NCBI GenBank assembly: GCA_014238945.1
Contig: JABAAB010000048.1
Location: 1 to 62,090, forward strand
Direction of reading: 5' to 3'
Length of the DNA stretch: 62,090 nucleotides
From: Lysobacterales bacterium
Lineage (GTDB): Bacteria > Pseudomonadota > Gammaproteobacteria > Xanthomonadales > SZUA-36
The notes below the pieces were generated by a model, which had not been told where the DNA came from, searched no databases, and saw only the letters and a program-made list of their open reading frames with translations. Position numbers and translations under genes: made by a program. Numbering within the stretch: the first letter of the stretch is position 1; every line of letters begins with the position of its first letter. Below, piece after piece: positions 9,466 through 19,622 of this stretch.

Positions 9466-12381
9466 CTACGGAACGATCGGGTGATCCGCACCCAGGGCGG
9501 GACCATAGACCAGTGCATTGAGTAACAATCGGTTGGTCCCCAGTGTCGAGCCACGAAAAGCCGGAGTATCGGCAAACAGGATCACCTGGCCATTTCCTTT
9601 TGCCTCACGGGTCAGATAGGCGGCGTTGGCCAGTCGCTGTGCCGCTTCCGGCCACAGCAGTCCGCTCATACGCAGAGTTAACTCGTGTTCATCCGGTAGT
9701 GATGACCAGCCGATTTTACGGGCCGTCTTGTCCTTCACCATCTGTGTCTTGATGTCCTTCCATCGGTTTGCATCGATCTGGGTCAGTACACCGAGCCTGA
9801 CAGCTGTTTCAGATTTCGAATCGGTCATCAACACCGGAGCATTGCCAAACAATACCGGCAGAACAGCGCCCGTTCCGTAGGTGAGCCAGTGATCATGGTT
9901 GCTGCGTGCGGACAGCAGCACACCCGAGGGCATAAACATCTTTTGCCAGTCATCCTGCTTTTTCAATGCAGTCTTATCGGTCTTCTTCGCAGATGTCTGC
10001 CAGGGATAACTTACGTCCTCCGGTGCAACGTTTGCCCAAACCTGGGGCAGGTTACCCACAGCGTCCTGGTCCGCCAGCCATTCACGTTGCAGGGCCAGGT
10101 CGTATTTATCCCGCGCCTCAAAGGTATCTGCTATTTGCCGCACGGCTGTGAATTTCCACTCCACCGCGCTCAGGGCGGCTGCCGATCTGCCTACGGCGAT
10201 CAAAGTGCCCCCGTTTTCTACCCAGCCAGCCAATTTCCTGATGGTCTTGTCCGTCAGCCGCGCCGATCTTGAATCCGGCATCACCAGGACGTTGTAGCGG
10301 CGCAGATCGAAGGACCCCAGCCTGCTTTGATCCAGTTGCGAATGTCGGATACCGAGGTATTTGTCCACCGTGTGCCAGGTCGCACCGACATCCAGAGGGC
10401 TCATACCACCTTGTGTAATGATTGCGATTCGTGGTGGTTCAAGCGGCACAAAATAGCGCCCGCCCACATCCGGCAGGTCGCCCGGCCCCGTGCCACTGGC
10501 AAAGCCCTGTGCGGTCAACTCAAGCTCCCTCGCCAGCGCCCCGACGGTACCGGCAAGGTCTCCGGAGTAGGAGCTATTGTCGTTTCGTGTCACCACCACC
10601 GAGCCCCTGGGGTAGGTCTTGCCATCAAGTTCGGCTGACTTGTTGATCACGCGCAGTTTCAAACCAAGCTCCATCCCGCGTGCTGCAAAGCCCACGGAAT
10701 GATCATCATTGCCGTTGACGACCCAGCCGATGGAGTGATCAACATCACTGAGACCGGACTCAGACGATACGGCCCGGTAAGGGTCAAGCCTGTTGCCCAG
10801 GTCACCGCTAACAGTCCAGGCCTCCAAACCGTGAAGCATGGTGATGTTCCAGGCGGTCACGTCGTACATCAACGAGCCTTCCCCCCGTAATATGCTCTGA
10901 CGCTCTTTCAGCAGTGTAGCGGGGGTGATCGTGGTCTCGAACTCGAGCATGGTGGCCAACAGCCGCGCTTCCGGCTGACGGTTCGGTAACACAATACTGC
11001 CCTTGGGAATCGTGGACTTGTCGATGGTACTGCCCAACTGGGTGAGGGCGTTGCTGACGGATATATCCTGATTTGCCGAGTACAGCTCAAAGCCCTGTAG
11101 CTCCATGGTGTCAACGAATGACTGCAAACGTGAATGGTTATCAGTTGGCAAGATGACGAAGTTTCTGTCGGCATAAGGACTTCTTGACGACAGCACAAAG
11201 CGTCTGTCTGCAACATAATCCCGGTACAGATTTTTGGATTGCTCGGCCAGTGTTTGTAGATTGGTCAGCGTGCTAACCAATTGGTGGTGCACCGATTCCT
11301 GGTAGGTGGTGATGATGCCACCCCTGCGTCTCACCCCATCTTCCGCGATGCGGGCCTGCTCATAGAGGATGTTCAATGCACCCCGGTACTGTGAGTAAGT
11401 GGTGTAACCCGGATACAGGTCGTCGTAGTTTTCACCGTTGAAATAGGGCCACCCCCGCTGATCAAAAGCCCTGGCCTGGTCTTTGGCAAACGCCAGACCC
11501 CATCTCGCCAGGGCTGGTGGTAAATGAGCATTGATTGGCTGCCGGGGTGGTGAAAAGTGATAGGTGCTCAGTGAGCCCATCTCGTGGCCATCGATCACCA
11601 GTTGCGGGTGCCATTCATTGATGGCCCTGACCCTGCCGCGGGTTTCCGGATGAACACCGTGGATAAAATCCCGGTTGAGATCAAAAAGGTAATGGTTATA
11701 GCGGCCACCCGGCCAGTACTGGGTATGTAGCATGGACTGGTTGTCCACGCTGGGGGTGAGACCGCGTAACTCTTCAACCGCCTTGATAAAACGCGCACGT
11801 CCATCGGGGTTCTGTGACGGGTCAATAATGACAATGCTCCTGTCCAGTAGGGAAACAATGTCTTCATCGGTGGAAGCCAGCAGGTGATAAATGGTCGCCA
11901 GGGCCGAATCTGCGCCCGAAGTTTCGTTGCCGTGGATTGAGTAGGCCATCCAGGCGATTGCCGGAAGATCATTGATCAAGACGCTGGCATCATCAGCGGA
12001 GAGTCCCCGGGGGTCGGACAGACGTTGCACACCAGCCTTGATGGAATCCAGCCTTGCCAGGTTGTCAGCTGAAGAGATAACCACGTAATACAGTGGCCGG
12101 TCTTCATGACTGCGGGCATACTCAACCAGCATAGCCCGATCGCTTTGACTGCTGGCATGGGTAATAAAATCAACGATTTGAGCCGGAGAGGCTGTTTTGC
12201 GTCCTACCGGAAAACCCAAAACCGATGAGGGTGTCGTAATGTCCGGGTTGTAGTTTCCCGAAAGCAATGGCTGGGTGTAATCCAGTTCATCCATTGGTGT
12301 TGGCGACAGGCTTGTCTCTGCGAAGACCAAGGTGGAAACAATCGTGTTAATTGTAAAGATCAAAAGTGCGCTTTTTAGCAT
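9466..12381 (-). CDS. Secreted M14-family zinc carboxypeptidase-like metallopeptidase, large
   Basis: 971 residues from the ATG at 12381, chosen because GGGGACAG precedes it and it opens a clean signal peptide (MLKSALLIFTINTIVSTLVFAETS); a start 29 codons upstream would bury that signal. The peptidase domain shows HGNE (His150, Glu153) as the first two zinc ligands, DPSQNPDGR and FDLNRDFI as in M14 enzymes, and VIDGHEMGS, the likely third ligand region. Around residue 630 onward there is a second domain starting RIAIITQGGMSPLDVG and LVMPDSRSARL...GWVENGGTLIAVG, a flavodoxin/glutamine-amidotransferase-like fold often attached to this subgroup. Likely periplasmic or secreted; substrate unknown. 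About 400 nt without genes separate it from the upstream divergent gene. Confidence 0.87.
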   Translation of the reverse strand: MLKSALLIFTINTIVSTLVFAETSLSPTPMDELDYTQPLLSGNYNPDITTPSSVLGFPVGRKTASPAQIVDFITHASSQSDRAMLVEYARSHEDRPLYYVVISSADNLARLDSIKAGVQRLSDPRGLSADDASVLINDLPAIAWMAYSIHGNETSGADSALATIYHLLASTDEDIVSLLDRSIVIIDPSQNPDGRARFIKAVEELRGLTPSVDNQSMLHTQYWPGGRYNHYLFDLNRDFIHGVHPETRGRVRAINEWHPQLVIDGHEMGSLSTYHFSPPRQPINAHLPPALARWGLAFAKDQARAFDQRGWPYFNGENYDDLYPGYTTYSQYRGALNILYEQARIAEDGVRRRGGIITTYQESVHHQLVSTLTNLQTLAEQSKNLYRDYVADRRFVLSSRSPYADRNFVILPTDNHSRLQSFVDTMELQGFELYSANQDISVSNALTQLGSTIDKSTIPKGSIVLPNRQPEARLLATMLEFETTITPATLLKERQSILRGEGSLMYDVTAWNITMLHGLEAWTVSGDLGNRLDPYRAVSSESGLSDVDHSIGWVVNGNDDHSVGFAARGMELGLKLRVINKSAELDGKTYPRGSVVVTRNDNSSYSGDLAGTVGALARELELTAQGFASGTGPGDLPDVGGRYFVPLEPPRIAIITQGGMSPLDVGATWHTVDKYLGIRHSQLDQSRLGSFDLRRYNVLVMPDSRSARLTDKTIRKLAGWVENGGTLIAVGRSAAALSAVEWKFTAVRQIADTFEARDKYDLALQREWLADQDAVGNLPQVWANVAPEDVSYPWQTSAKKTDKTALKKQDDWQKMFMPSGVLLSARSNHDHWLTYGTGAVLPVLFGNAPVLMTDSKSETAVRLGVLTQIDANRWKDIKTQMVKDKTARKIGWSSLPDEHELTLRMSGLLWPEAAQRLANAAYLTREAKGNGQVILFADTPAFRGSTLGTNRLLLNALVYGPALGADHPIVP

Positions 12382-12782
12382 CTGCTGTCCCCGGGTTTCA
12401 GGTTTGTCAAAGGCAAAGAATAAAGAAAACAGGAAGCTGACGATAGACGTATAACACATATCATTCATGGTTTATTGAGTGTGCTGCTCTTTAATAAGGT
12501 GTAGCGTATGCCGGGTTTTGGGACGGATTTTGAAGCTGGGCGCCTTGTATTGCGGAAACCCCCGGGCGGGGAAAGTGAATCCGTCAACGACGATCCATTG
12601 GGTACGGTTATGCCGTGCTGAACCAGGCAACAGCGGGCATGGCGGTGATTATGCCCGGATATTTATGTTTTCCAACCACACGCCTGATTGCCTGATCCGA
12701 TACTATTATCTAAAGCAGAGCAGTAAAGTCTGTTGTCAGGCGGGCAGTGGTTACAGGGAGGTTGAGCGGGTGTGAGGTACAA
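12382..12782. other. 401-nt noncoding region between divergent genes
   Basis: It lies between the starts of the M14 peptidase (leftward) and the acyltransferase (rightward) and so should hold both promoters. I can see AT-rich TACTATTATCT near 12700 as a possible -10 for the rightward gene, without a well-spaced -35. No RNA gene or repeat is recognised. Confidence 0.5.
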
Positions 12783-13654
12783 ATGAAATTGATCCTGGTC
12801 AGTGCTTTCGTTTGCTTGGCCTGCTGCCAATGCGGTTGCTGGGGCTCTTGTCCTACCCCATTGGCCAACTGTACTGGCATCTTGCCGGCAACAAACGCCG
12901 CAGCACACAAAAAAACCTGGCGGCCTGTTATCCTGACATGCCTGCCGGCCAACGGGACCGGTTGGGTAGAAATAGCACACGTTGTTACATCATGAATGCC
13001 TTGGAAGCAGGTGTCTGCTGGTACTGGCCAGAGCGCGACATACTGTCGCTGTTCGATGAGCCTTCAGGCATGGGACACCTCGAAAATGTCCGCGCCAGTG
13101 GGCAAGGTGTGGTGCTGCTGATACCGCATTTTGGCAACTGGGAGCTGATGAATCATGGTCTGAATCAGTTGATTGATGTGGTCGCTCTGTACAAGCCCGG
13201 CAGGATGGCGGATGTGAATGCCACCCTGGTTAAGAAACGCCGTCGTTTCGGTGCCGAAATGGTGCCTGCTTCGCGTAGCGGATTGAAGTTAATCCTTGAG
13301 CGCCTGGGTTCCTCAAAAATGGTACAAATTCTACCGGACCAGGAACCTTCTGCCGGAGAGGGGTGTTATGTACCCCTTTTTGGTGTTGCGGCATTGACCG
13401 GTGTTCTGGCTTCCCGTCTGATTCAACGCACGGCTTGTAAGGCCTTGTTCGCGGTTTGCCGACGAACGGGCCGTGGACGACACCAGATACAATTCCTGCC
13501 GGTCGATGAAGAGATTTATTCTGATGATCTCGAGATTTCTGTTGCGGCACTGAACCGGGGTGTGGAGGACTGTATTGCTATCGACCCGACGCAATATCTA
13601 TGGGCCTACAAGCGTTTCAGAACCCGCCCGCCGGGCGAACCAGAGTTCTACTGA
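12783..13654 (+). CDS. LpxL/HtrB-like lipid A acyltransferase, apparent frameshift near the 5' end
   Basis: The long reading frame (TTG at 12812 to 13654, 280 residues) has the lauroyl-acyltransferase signature HFGNWE (H-x4-E), PDQEPSAGEGCYVPLFG as in LpxL proteins, and a WAYKRFRTRP end. Such enzymes transfer an acyl chain to lipid A precursor at the inner membrane and begin with a hydrophobic anchor. The TTG has no ribosome site. By contrast ATG 12783, in another frame, has GAGGT 5 nt upstream and encodes MKLILVSAFV; adding one T to the TTT at 12811-12813 would fuse this to LLGLLPMRLLGLLSYP and give a complete anchor. The gene is therefore either frameshifted or the assembly lacks one base. 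Family call is good; whether it is active is open. Confidence 0.8.
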
Positions 13655-13732
13655 GTAACAAGTCCCGACCACCGGTAACCGGCTACAGAGCGGGCCGGAT
13701 GTTGTTGGTCTGTGCTTTCCTCAACAGGGTTT

Positions 13733-14470
13733 TCAGGCAAATAACCGCTTGGTCCCTGGGGCCCGGTAGGTAATTCCTTCGATCACCTTCTCGAGCCCTT
13801 CATCGGTCCGAAAATCGATGGCTTCGGTGTCGATGATCAGGTAGGGGTAACCGCATTTCATGATCCAGGGCCGGTACAGGTCATTGAGATTGCTGAGGTA
13901 AGTATTTTCAGGTCGGGCCAGATCGGACTCCTCACTGCGGTTGCGCCCGGTAATACGGCCCTTGAGCGCGTGCACATCACTTTCCAGGTAGATAATGAGG
14001 TCGGGTTTCGGTTTGTTTCTCATCACCAGCTTGAACAACTCCTGGTATTTCTGGTAATCATGGTCGGTGATGTATTCGTTATTGTTGGAATTCTTGGTGA
14101 AAATCCGGTCCTCATAGATACTCCGGTCCTGTGCAACCGACCGGCCTTCGCGTAACAGTTCATTCAGCACACCCAGGTCCAGCAAGCGGGTCAGGAAATA
14201 GGTCTCCTGTATCTTGTAACCCCAGTATTCGGCCTCCTCCTTGATCCGGAGGAATCCATCGGGGTCCTTGCCATCCAGCTTGGTCCTTTTCAATCGGTCA
14301 TAGGCGCTGACGGCCTGGTAGTATTTTTCCAGGTATCCGTGCTTTTTTACATAATCGACCTGCTCGATAAAGGATACGATCTGGCCGCCAGACCTGCGTT
14401 CCAGCGCCCTTGTCAGGGTGGACTTGCCGGCAGCAATATTACCGGCGATCGAAATAAGATAACTTTTCAT
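13733..14470 (-). CDS. Deoxynucleoside kinase (deoxyadenosine/deoxyguanosine kinase family)
   Basis: 245 residues from ATG 14470, which has AAGGAAA just upstream; a longer frame adds 13 residues without a ribosome site. It phosphorylates deoxynucleosides to monophosphates for salvage in the cytoplasm. Visible: P-loop GNIAAGKST at residues 10-18, the DRSIYED motif (substrate 5'-OH/Arg contact) in the middle, PDLIIYLESD and the LID RITGRNRSEE with several Arg. The separate thymidine kinase gene at 33.4 kb completes a deoxynucleoside salvage set. Exact base preference cannot be told from sequence. It is divergent from the AlkD-like gene (194-nt gap). Confidence 0.85.
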   Translation of the reverse strand: MKSYLISIAGNIAAGKSTLTRALERRSGGQIVSFIEQVDYVKKHGYLEKYYQAVSAYDRLKRTKLDGKDPDGFLRIKEEAEYWGYKIQETYFLTRLLDLGVLNELLREGRSVAQDRSIYEDRIFTKNSNNNEYITDHDYQKYQELFKLVMRNKPKPDLIIYLESDVHALKGRITGRNRSEESDLARPENTYLSNLNDLYRPWIMKCGYPYLIIDTEAIDFRTDEGLEKVIEGITYRAPGTKRLFA

Positions 14471-14664
14471 GGTTTCCTTGGATGGATGGGTGGCGATACT
14501 GGCGCGCACAACCGGGGCCGGGTCATTTTAGTTGTTTTTTGCCCGGTCTGAAAAGGTTTCTTCGCACCTTTTTAGCAAACCGGCTTTGATGGGCAGTTGG
14601 CTGGCGATTTACGCTGGCACGCGCGCCGGAGATTGACAAACCACCGCATGCGCCACAGGCTTTG

Positions 14665-15372
14665 ATGATGAACAGACAGCATGTCCATCGCACCTTGATG
14701 ATGCTGGCAAACAGTGAAATTGCCGAACATTCACAGAGGTTCTTCAAAACCGGCAAAGATGAATATGGCGAGGGTGACCGTTTTCTGGGTATCCGGGTTC
14801 CCGTGATCAGGGTGCAGGTAAAATCATTTCGGGGCTTGTCGCTGCGCAGCACCCTGGCCCTGTTGAAATCCAAATGGCATGAAGAGCGGTTGTTCGCCCT
14901 GTTGATGGTGGTGGATCAGTTTGAACGCGCCAATGAGCACCAAAAAGCAGAGATTTACCGTCAGTACCTGGCCAATACCGTATATATTAATAACTGGGAC
15001 CTGGTGGACTGTTCCGCCCACAAAATAGTCGGTAACTGGCTGCAAGACCGTGACCCGCAGCGACTTTTTGACCTGGCGGTTTCAGCAGATTTGTGGGAGC
15101 GCAGAATTTCCATTATCGCCACCTACTATTGGATCAAAAAAGGCCGTTTTGAAGAGAGTCTGAAGATCTCCCTGATATTACTGAATGATCCACGCGACCT
15201 GATTCACAAGGCCGTGGGTTGGATGCTAAGGGAGGTGGGCAATGTTGATCGGGTGGTTGAGGGGCAATTCCTCAAAACGCACTATCGGAATATGCCTCGA
15301 ACGATGCTGCGATATGCGATAGAAAAATTCCCGCAGCAGCACAGACAGGATTACCTTAAAAACAGGGTTTGA
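14665..15372 (+). CDS. AlkD-like DNA alkylation repair protein
   Basis: 235 residues from ATG 14665 (AGG 7 nt upstream; an adjacent TTG is discounted). The all-helical sequence with FLGIRVPVIR, NNWDLVDCSAHKIVG, WERRISIIATYYWIKKG and AVGWMLREVG matches the HEAT-like-repeat AlkD family, DNA glycosylases that remove 3- and 7-alkylpurines without base flipping. The WDLVD segment carries the conserved catalytic Asp region and the Trp residues that contact the lesion. It lies in its own transcription unit, convergent with the RND operon. Confidence in the family is high. Confidence 0.88.
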   Translation: MMNRQHVHRTLMMLANSEIAEHSQRFFKTGKDEYGEGDRFLGIRVPVIRVQVKSFRGLSLRSTLALLKSKWHEERLFALLMVVDQFERANEHQKAEIYRQYLANTVYINNWDLVDCSAHKIVGNWLQDRDPQRLFDLAVSADLWERRISIIATYYWIKKGRFEESLKISLILLNDPRDLIHKAVGWMLREVGNVDRVVEGQFLKTHYRNMPRTMLRYAIEKFPQQHRQDYLKNRV

Positions 15373-15477
15373 TGTCAGGCAAAAGGGTGAGCACGCCGAC
15401 GTTACCACTGCTGCGGACGCTTCTGTCCACCGTAACATCTGTGAATACCCAGGAGCACGCCAACAGGAGTGACGGCC

Positions 15478-18400
15478 TCAGTTTGGGGCAGCCGGTTGCC
15501 TGCGTTCCAGGGCACCTTCGACCAGCGAATACACCGCTGGCACCACGACCAGAGACAGCAGGGTGGAGCTGATCATGCCGCCGATCACAGCCACAGCCAT
15601 CGGGGCGTTGGTATCTGAACCGGCACCTACGCCAAATGCAGCCGGCATCATGGCCAGGATGATGGTCAATGAAGTCATCAAAATGGGCCGCAAGCGGATC
15701 GGGCAGGCCTCGGTCAGCGACCGGTGGATGCTCTTGCCGTCGGCCCGTCTCTGGTTGGTCAGGTCAACCAGAAGGATGGAATTCTTGGCCACCAGCCCCA
15801 TCAGCAACACCAGTCCGATCATTGAAAACATATTCAGCGTGTGTCCTGTTGCCCACAGGGCGACAACGCCACCGATGATGGCCAGTGGTTGGGCCACCAT
15901 AATGATGAGGGGCTGAACAAAGGAATTGAACTGGCTGGCAAGCACCATGTAGACCAGCACAATGGCGACCACGAAGGCAAACAGCATGTAGTAGGCTGTT
16001 TTGCCGAGTTCTTCGGCCCGGCCGCTCATATTGACCTCGTAGCCCAATGGCAGCATGTCTGCGGTAAGCTCTTGAACCCGGCTGACTGCCTCACCCAGGG
16101 ACATGGTCGGTGTACTGTAAAAGTTGGCCGCATACTGCAGGTCATGGCGCGAAATAATGGCGGCACCAAGCCGTGGTTCGAGTGTGACCAGGTTTTGCAG
16201 GTTCACCATTTCACCGTCGGCCGCTCTCAAGTAAATCTGGCCGAGATCCTCCCCCGTCTGAAGTTCGCCCTCGCCGGCCTTGAGCCGGATGTCGTAGCGC
16301 TCACCATCGCCGGGGTCGTCGTTAAATCGCGCGATATCCACTCCCCCTGCCAGCACGTTGATGGCCAGCGCGACCTCCTGGGATGATATCCCGAGACTGC
16401 GTACCAGCGAGCGACGCAACTTGGTGCGCAATTGGGGCAGGTCGAGACGAAGTTCCAGATCCAGGCTTCCCATGCCGGGCTCCTGCTCCAGCCGTTGTTT
16501 GACCACTTTGGATAGTCTTGCGACATCGGTCAGGTCCGGGCCACTGAGGATAAAGTGCAATGGCTCCCCCCGATTACCACTGACCATGGGAAATGGGGAT
16601 GGAAAAGCCTGAACACCGGCAATATCTGCAAGTTCCCACCTGAGTGTCTCGATCATTTCCGGCTGGCTGATGTCCCGCTGCTCCCACGCCACCATACGAA
16701 CCAGGAAACTGGCTTTGCTTACCTGTCGTGACTGATCAGCACCGATGGTGACGAAGTGACCCTCAATCTCCGGGTGTCGGTCAAGCACCGCTTCTATGAT
16801 CTTGAGTTTTTCCTCTGTATAGCTGATGGACGAACCCAGAGGTGTTTTTACACTGATGATAAAGCGGCCTTCATCCTGTACGGGCATGAATCCAGAACCT
16901 GTGTGTGTAAAAAAATAGCCGCTGGACAAAATGGTTGCGATGGTCATCAGCACCACTACCCACCGGTGTTTCAACGAGTTGTTGAGCAGTCTGATGTATA
17001 AATTATCCAGAGCGTGAAAACCACGGTCGATGATGTAATACAAGCGGCCATGTTTCCTGGTCACCTTCAGAAATCTGGAACACAGCATGGGTGTCAGGGT
17101 CAGCGAAACAAACAATGAAGCCAGCACACCAAAGGTCACGACCACGGCAAAGGCTTCAAAAAACATCCCGATAATGCCTTGCATGAAAATGACGGGTGCA
17201 AAAATGGCCACCAGGGTCAATGTGGCAGCCATCACGGCAAAGACTACCTGTCTTGTCCCGTTGATCGCGGCATCCCGCCTGCCCGAGCCGTTTTCCTCAC
17301 TGTGACGATAGATGTTTTCCAGTACCACGATCGCGTCGTCCACCACCACCCCGATGAGCAACAGCAGACCCAGCATCGTCATGGTGTTGAAGGTGTATCC
17401 GAGGAAATACATGACCGCCACCGCACCCAGCAGGGACACCGGGATGGCGACGGCAATAATCATCGTGGAGCGAAGGTTCTTCAGGAACAGCAGCACCACC
17501 AGTGCGGTCAACAGCGTACCCGAAAGCAAATGTTCCTCCAGGGAATCGACGATGCCATGGATCAGGTGACCATCGTTGTGCGCGACCTGCAACTGGATAC
17601 CCGGTGGCAGACGCGGGATCAGTTCCTCGTTCATACGACGGGTAATCTCTTCCACCATGGCCACGGTGTTGGCGTCCTGGACCTTGACGATACCGATACC
17701 CACCGTGGGCTGGCCGTTGTACCGGGCCAGCTGCCGAAAATCCGCCAGGCCATCTTCAATTTCGGCAATGTCACGCAGTCGTTGCGGCGCACCTCCCTGG
17801 TAGCTGATGATCATTTCACCAAGGTCATGCGGGCTGTGGTATTCAAGATCGAGTTCCAGCAACTCCTCTTTATTTTTACTGACCAGAACCCCCCCGGGCA
17901 AACGCAGGTGTTCGCGATTGAACACCTGCACCACGTCCTGAACCGTGATACCCAGCTGTGCCATTCGTTCCGGTTTCAGGTTCACCCGAATGGTGCGTTT
18001 TTGCTCGCCACCCAGCTGGATTTCACCCACACCATCGATGGTCTCAATGCGTTTCTTGATGACATTGCGGGCATACTGGTTCAATTGTTGCAGTGTACGG
18101 TCACCGGTCAGCACCAGCCACATGACCGGCAGGACGCCGAATTCAATCTTGGCCACTATCGGTGACTCTGCCTCCTCGGGTAAATCCCGGAGTATGCGGT
18201 TTACCCGGGCCTGGACCTCGTTGAATGCGACATTGACATCCTTGGCCATGGAAAAGCGTATCCGGATTGAGGAGATTCCCGGGGAAGAGTCGGAATCAAT
18301 ATGATCAATACCGGGTGTGCTGTTGACCGAAGATTCAATCAGGTTGGTTACACTGGATCCCATGATTTCCGGCGTGGCACCGGGCATGACCGTGGTGACC

Positions 18401-18537
18401 GATATCATCGGAAATGAAACCGTCGGGTAGCGGTCAACCCCGATGTCCTTGTAGCTGATGATGCCAAACAGCACCAGTACGGCCGACAGCATGTAGGCAA
18501 AGACATGCCGCCTGATGGACATTTCCGGAAGGTTCAA
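15478..18537 (-). CDS. RND-type multidrug efflux permease
   Basis: 1019 residues, the size of AcrB/MexB relatives. It is the inner-membrane proton-driven pump of a tripartite exporter. Twelve helices are expected: one N-terminal (HVFAYMLSAVLVLFGIISY), the cluster with GVVVDDAIVVLENIYRHSEE around residues 395-415 containing the paired Asp of the proton relay, and the C-terminal cluster with GLVAKNSILLVDLTNQRR holding the relay Lys. The porter loops contain PTVSFPMISVTTVMPGA and NSTPGIDHIDSDSSPGIS. It begins with a 4-nt overlap (ATGA) with the adaptor gene. No outer-membrane TolC-like gene is nearby. Substrates unknown, likely hydrophobic compounds. Confidence 0.92.
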   Translation of the reverse strand: MNLPEMSIRRHVFAYMLSAVLVLFGIISYKDIGVDRYPTVSFPMISVTTVMPGATPEIMGSSVTNLIESSVNSTPGIDHIDSDSSPGISSIRIRFSMAKDVNVAFNEVQARVNRILRDLPEEAESPIVAKIEFGVLPVMWLVLTGDRTLQQLNQYARNVIKKRIETIDGVGEIQLGGEQKRTIRVNLKPERMAQLGITVQDVVQVFNREHLRLPGGVLVSKNKEELLELDLEYHSPHDLGEMIISYQGGAPQRLRDIAEIEDGLADFRQLARYNGQPTVGIGIVKVQDANTVAMVEEITRRMNEELIPRLPPGIQLQVAHNDGHLIHGIVDSLEEHLLSGTLLTALVVLLFLKNLRSTMIIAVAIPVSLLGAVAVMYFLGYTFNTMTMLGLLLLIGVVVDDAIVVLENIYRHSEENGSGRRDAAINGTRQVVFAVMAATLTLVAIFAPVIFMQGIIGMFFEAFAVVVTFGVLASLFVSLTLTPMLCSRFLKVTRKHGRLYYIIDRGFHALDNLYIRLLNNSLKHRWVVVLMTIATILSSGYFFTHTGSGFMPVQDEGRFIISVKTPLGSSISYTEEKLKIIEAVLDRHPEIEGHFVTIGADQSRQVSKASFLVRMVAWEQRDISQPEMIETLRWELADIAGVQAFPSPFPMVSGNRGEPLHFILSGPDLTDVARLSKVVKQRLEQEPGMGSLDLELRLDLPQLRTKLRRSLVRSLGISSQEVALAINVLAGGVDIARFNDDPGDGERYDIRLKAGEGELQTGEDLGQIYLRAADGEMVNLQNLVTLEPRLGAAIISRHDLQYAANFYSTPTMSLGEAVSRVQELTADMLPLGYEVNMSGRAEELGKTAYYMLFAFVVAIVLVYMVLASQFNSFVQPLIIMVAQPLAIIGGVVALWATGHTLNMFSMIGLVLLMGLVAKNSILLVDLTNQRRADGKSIHRSLTEACPIRLRPILMTSLTIILAMMPAAFGVGAGSDTNAPMAVAVIGGMISSTLLSLVVVPAVYSLVEGALERRQPAAPN

Positions 18538-19622
18538 GAAGCAGGCTCCATGAACCGGACCGTGGCGCCATCGGTCAGGAAGGATGCGCCCTCGTTGGCG
18601 ATGGACTCATTGCCCATGAGGCCGGTGAAAATCTCGACCAGGCCACTCTGTCTTTGTCCGGTTGTCACTGTACGTGCGCTGGCGGTGTTGCCGGTTATCA
18701 CGTAAACAACCTCACCTGCCGGGCGTCGCACGACACTGATCTCCGGCACGATGACGGCATCGTATCGGGTTTCCACCAGCACTTTTCCGGAAATGGTGGC
18801 CTCTGGCTTCAGGTCACCGCCGTCTTCTATCTCGGTAATACTCATCAGGGATCGACTGCCGGGACCAATGGCCGGCTTTAATTCCGTAATGGTCCCTTCG
18901 ATAACTTTACCACCGACCAGAGGGCTGCGAATCTCCACGCGCTGCCCAATCCGGATTCGCAAGGCGCTGGTTTCAGGGTAGGGTAGCCATGCCTGCAATT
19001 GTTGTGGTCGGGTGATTTCAAACAGACCCTTGCCGCGGGTTACAAAATCGCCGGTGGCGATAAAGCGGTGTTGCAGTACCCCGGACACCGGTGCGGTGAC
19101 ACGTGACTTGGCAAGGCTGTCTTCAACGATGGCCAGTTGGGCTACTGCGGCCTTGTAGTCCGCCCGGTAGGCCTCGAGTTTTTCGCGGGCATCATCCACC
19201 TGGGTTTGTGATGACAGATCACGGTCGGAGAGTTTCTCAAATCGCCCAACCCGGCGTTCGCCGTTGGCGATATGCACCTTGAGACGGTCGAGGCTAGCCT
19301 CGGCAGATTGATGCTGCAGTAACAGCGTGGATGTATCGGTTTCTGCCAACAACTGTCCCTGCTCTATTTCTTCACCAGCATCCACTGCAACACTGGTGAT
19401 ACGGCCATCCACTTCGGCTGCCAGCGTGATGGCGGATTTACTGTGAATCTGGCCGACAGAGTCAAGCCAGATGGGCAGGTCGGTGATGCTGGCCAAGGTA
19501 GTTGTAATCAATACCGCATTATTGTCTTCTGAATGTGTTGCTTTGTCGTCTTGATCACCACAACCAGTGGCTAAAAGGGCCATCAACAAAGCCGTGGAAA
19601 GGCTAACCGGAAATTTTCTCAT
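18534..19622 (-). CDS. RND efflux periplasmic adaptor (membrane fusion lipoprotein)
   Basis: 362 residues. The first 21 form a lipoprotein signal ending in a lipobox LLATGC, so the mature protein is anchored by Cys21 at the inner membrane. Then come the lipoyl-like hairpin (AEVDGRITSVAVDAGEEIEQGQLLAETD), a coiled-coil hairpin rich in Arg/Leu/Glu, and the beta-barrel region with APVSGVLQHRFIATGDFVTRG. It links the RND pump to an outer-membrane channel. It overlaps tetR and the permease by 4 nt at each end, so all three are translationally coupled. Confidence 0.92.
   Translation of the reverse strand: MRKFPVSLSTALLMALLATGCGDQDDKATHSEDNNAVLITTTLASITDLPIWLDSVGQIHSKSAITLAAEVDGRITSVAVDAGEEIEQGQLLAETDTSTLLLQHQSAEASLDRLKVHIANGERRVGRFEKLSDRDLSSQTQVDDAREKLEAYRADYKAAVAQLAIVEDSLAKSRVTAPVSGVLQHRFIATGDFVTRGKGLFEITRPQQLQAWLPYPETSALRIRIGQRVEIRSPLVGGKVIEGTITELKPAIGPGSRSLMSITEIEDGGDLKPEATISGKVLVETRYDAVIVPEISVVRRPAGEVVYVITGNTASARTVTTGQRQSGLVEIFTGLMGNESIANEGASFLTDGATVRFMEPAS

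Noticed and set aside
17179-18165. 328-codon open frame opposite the RND permease
   Set aside because: It is His/Gln/Asp-rich with no domain, and is the antisense of a strongly conserved efflux gene.
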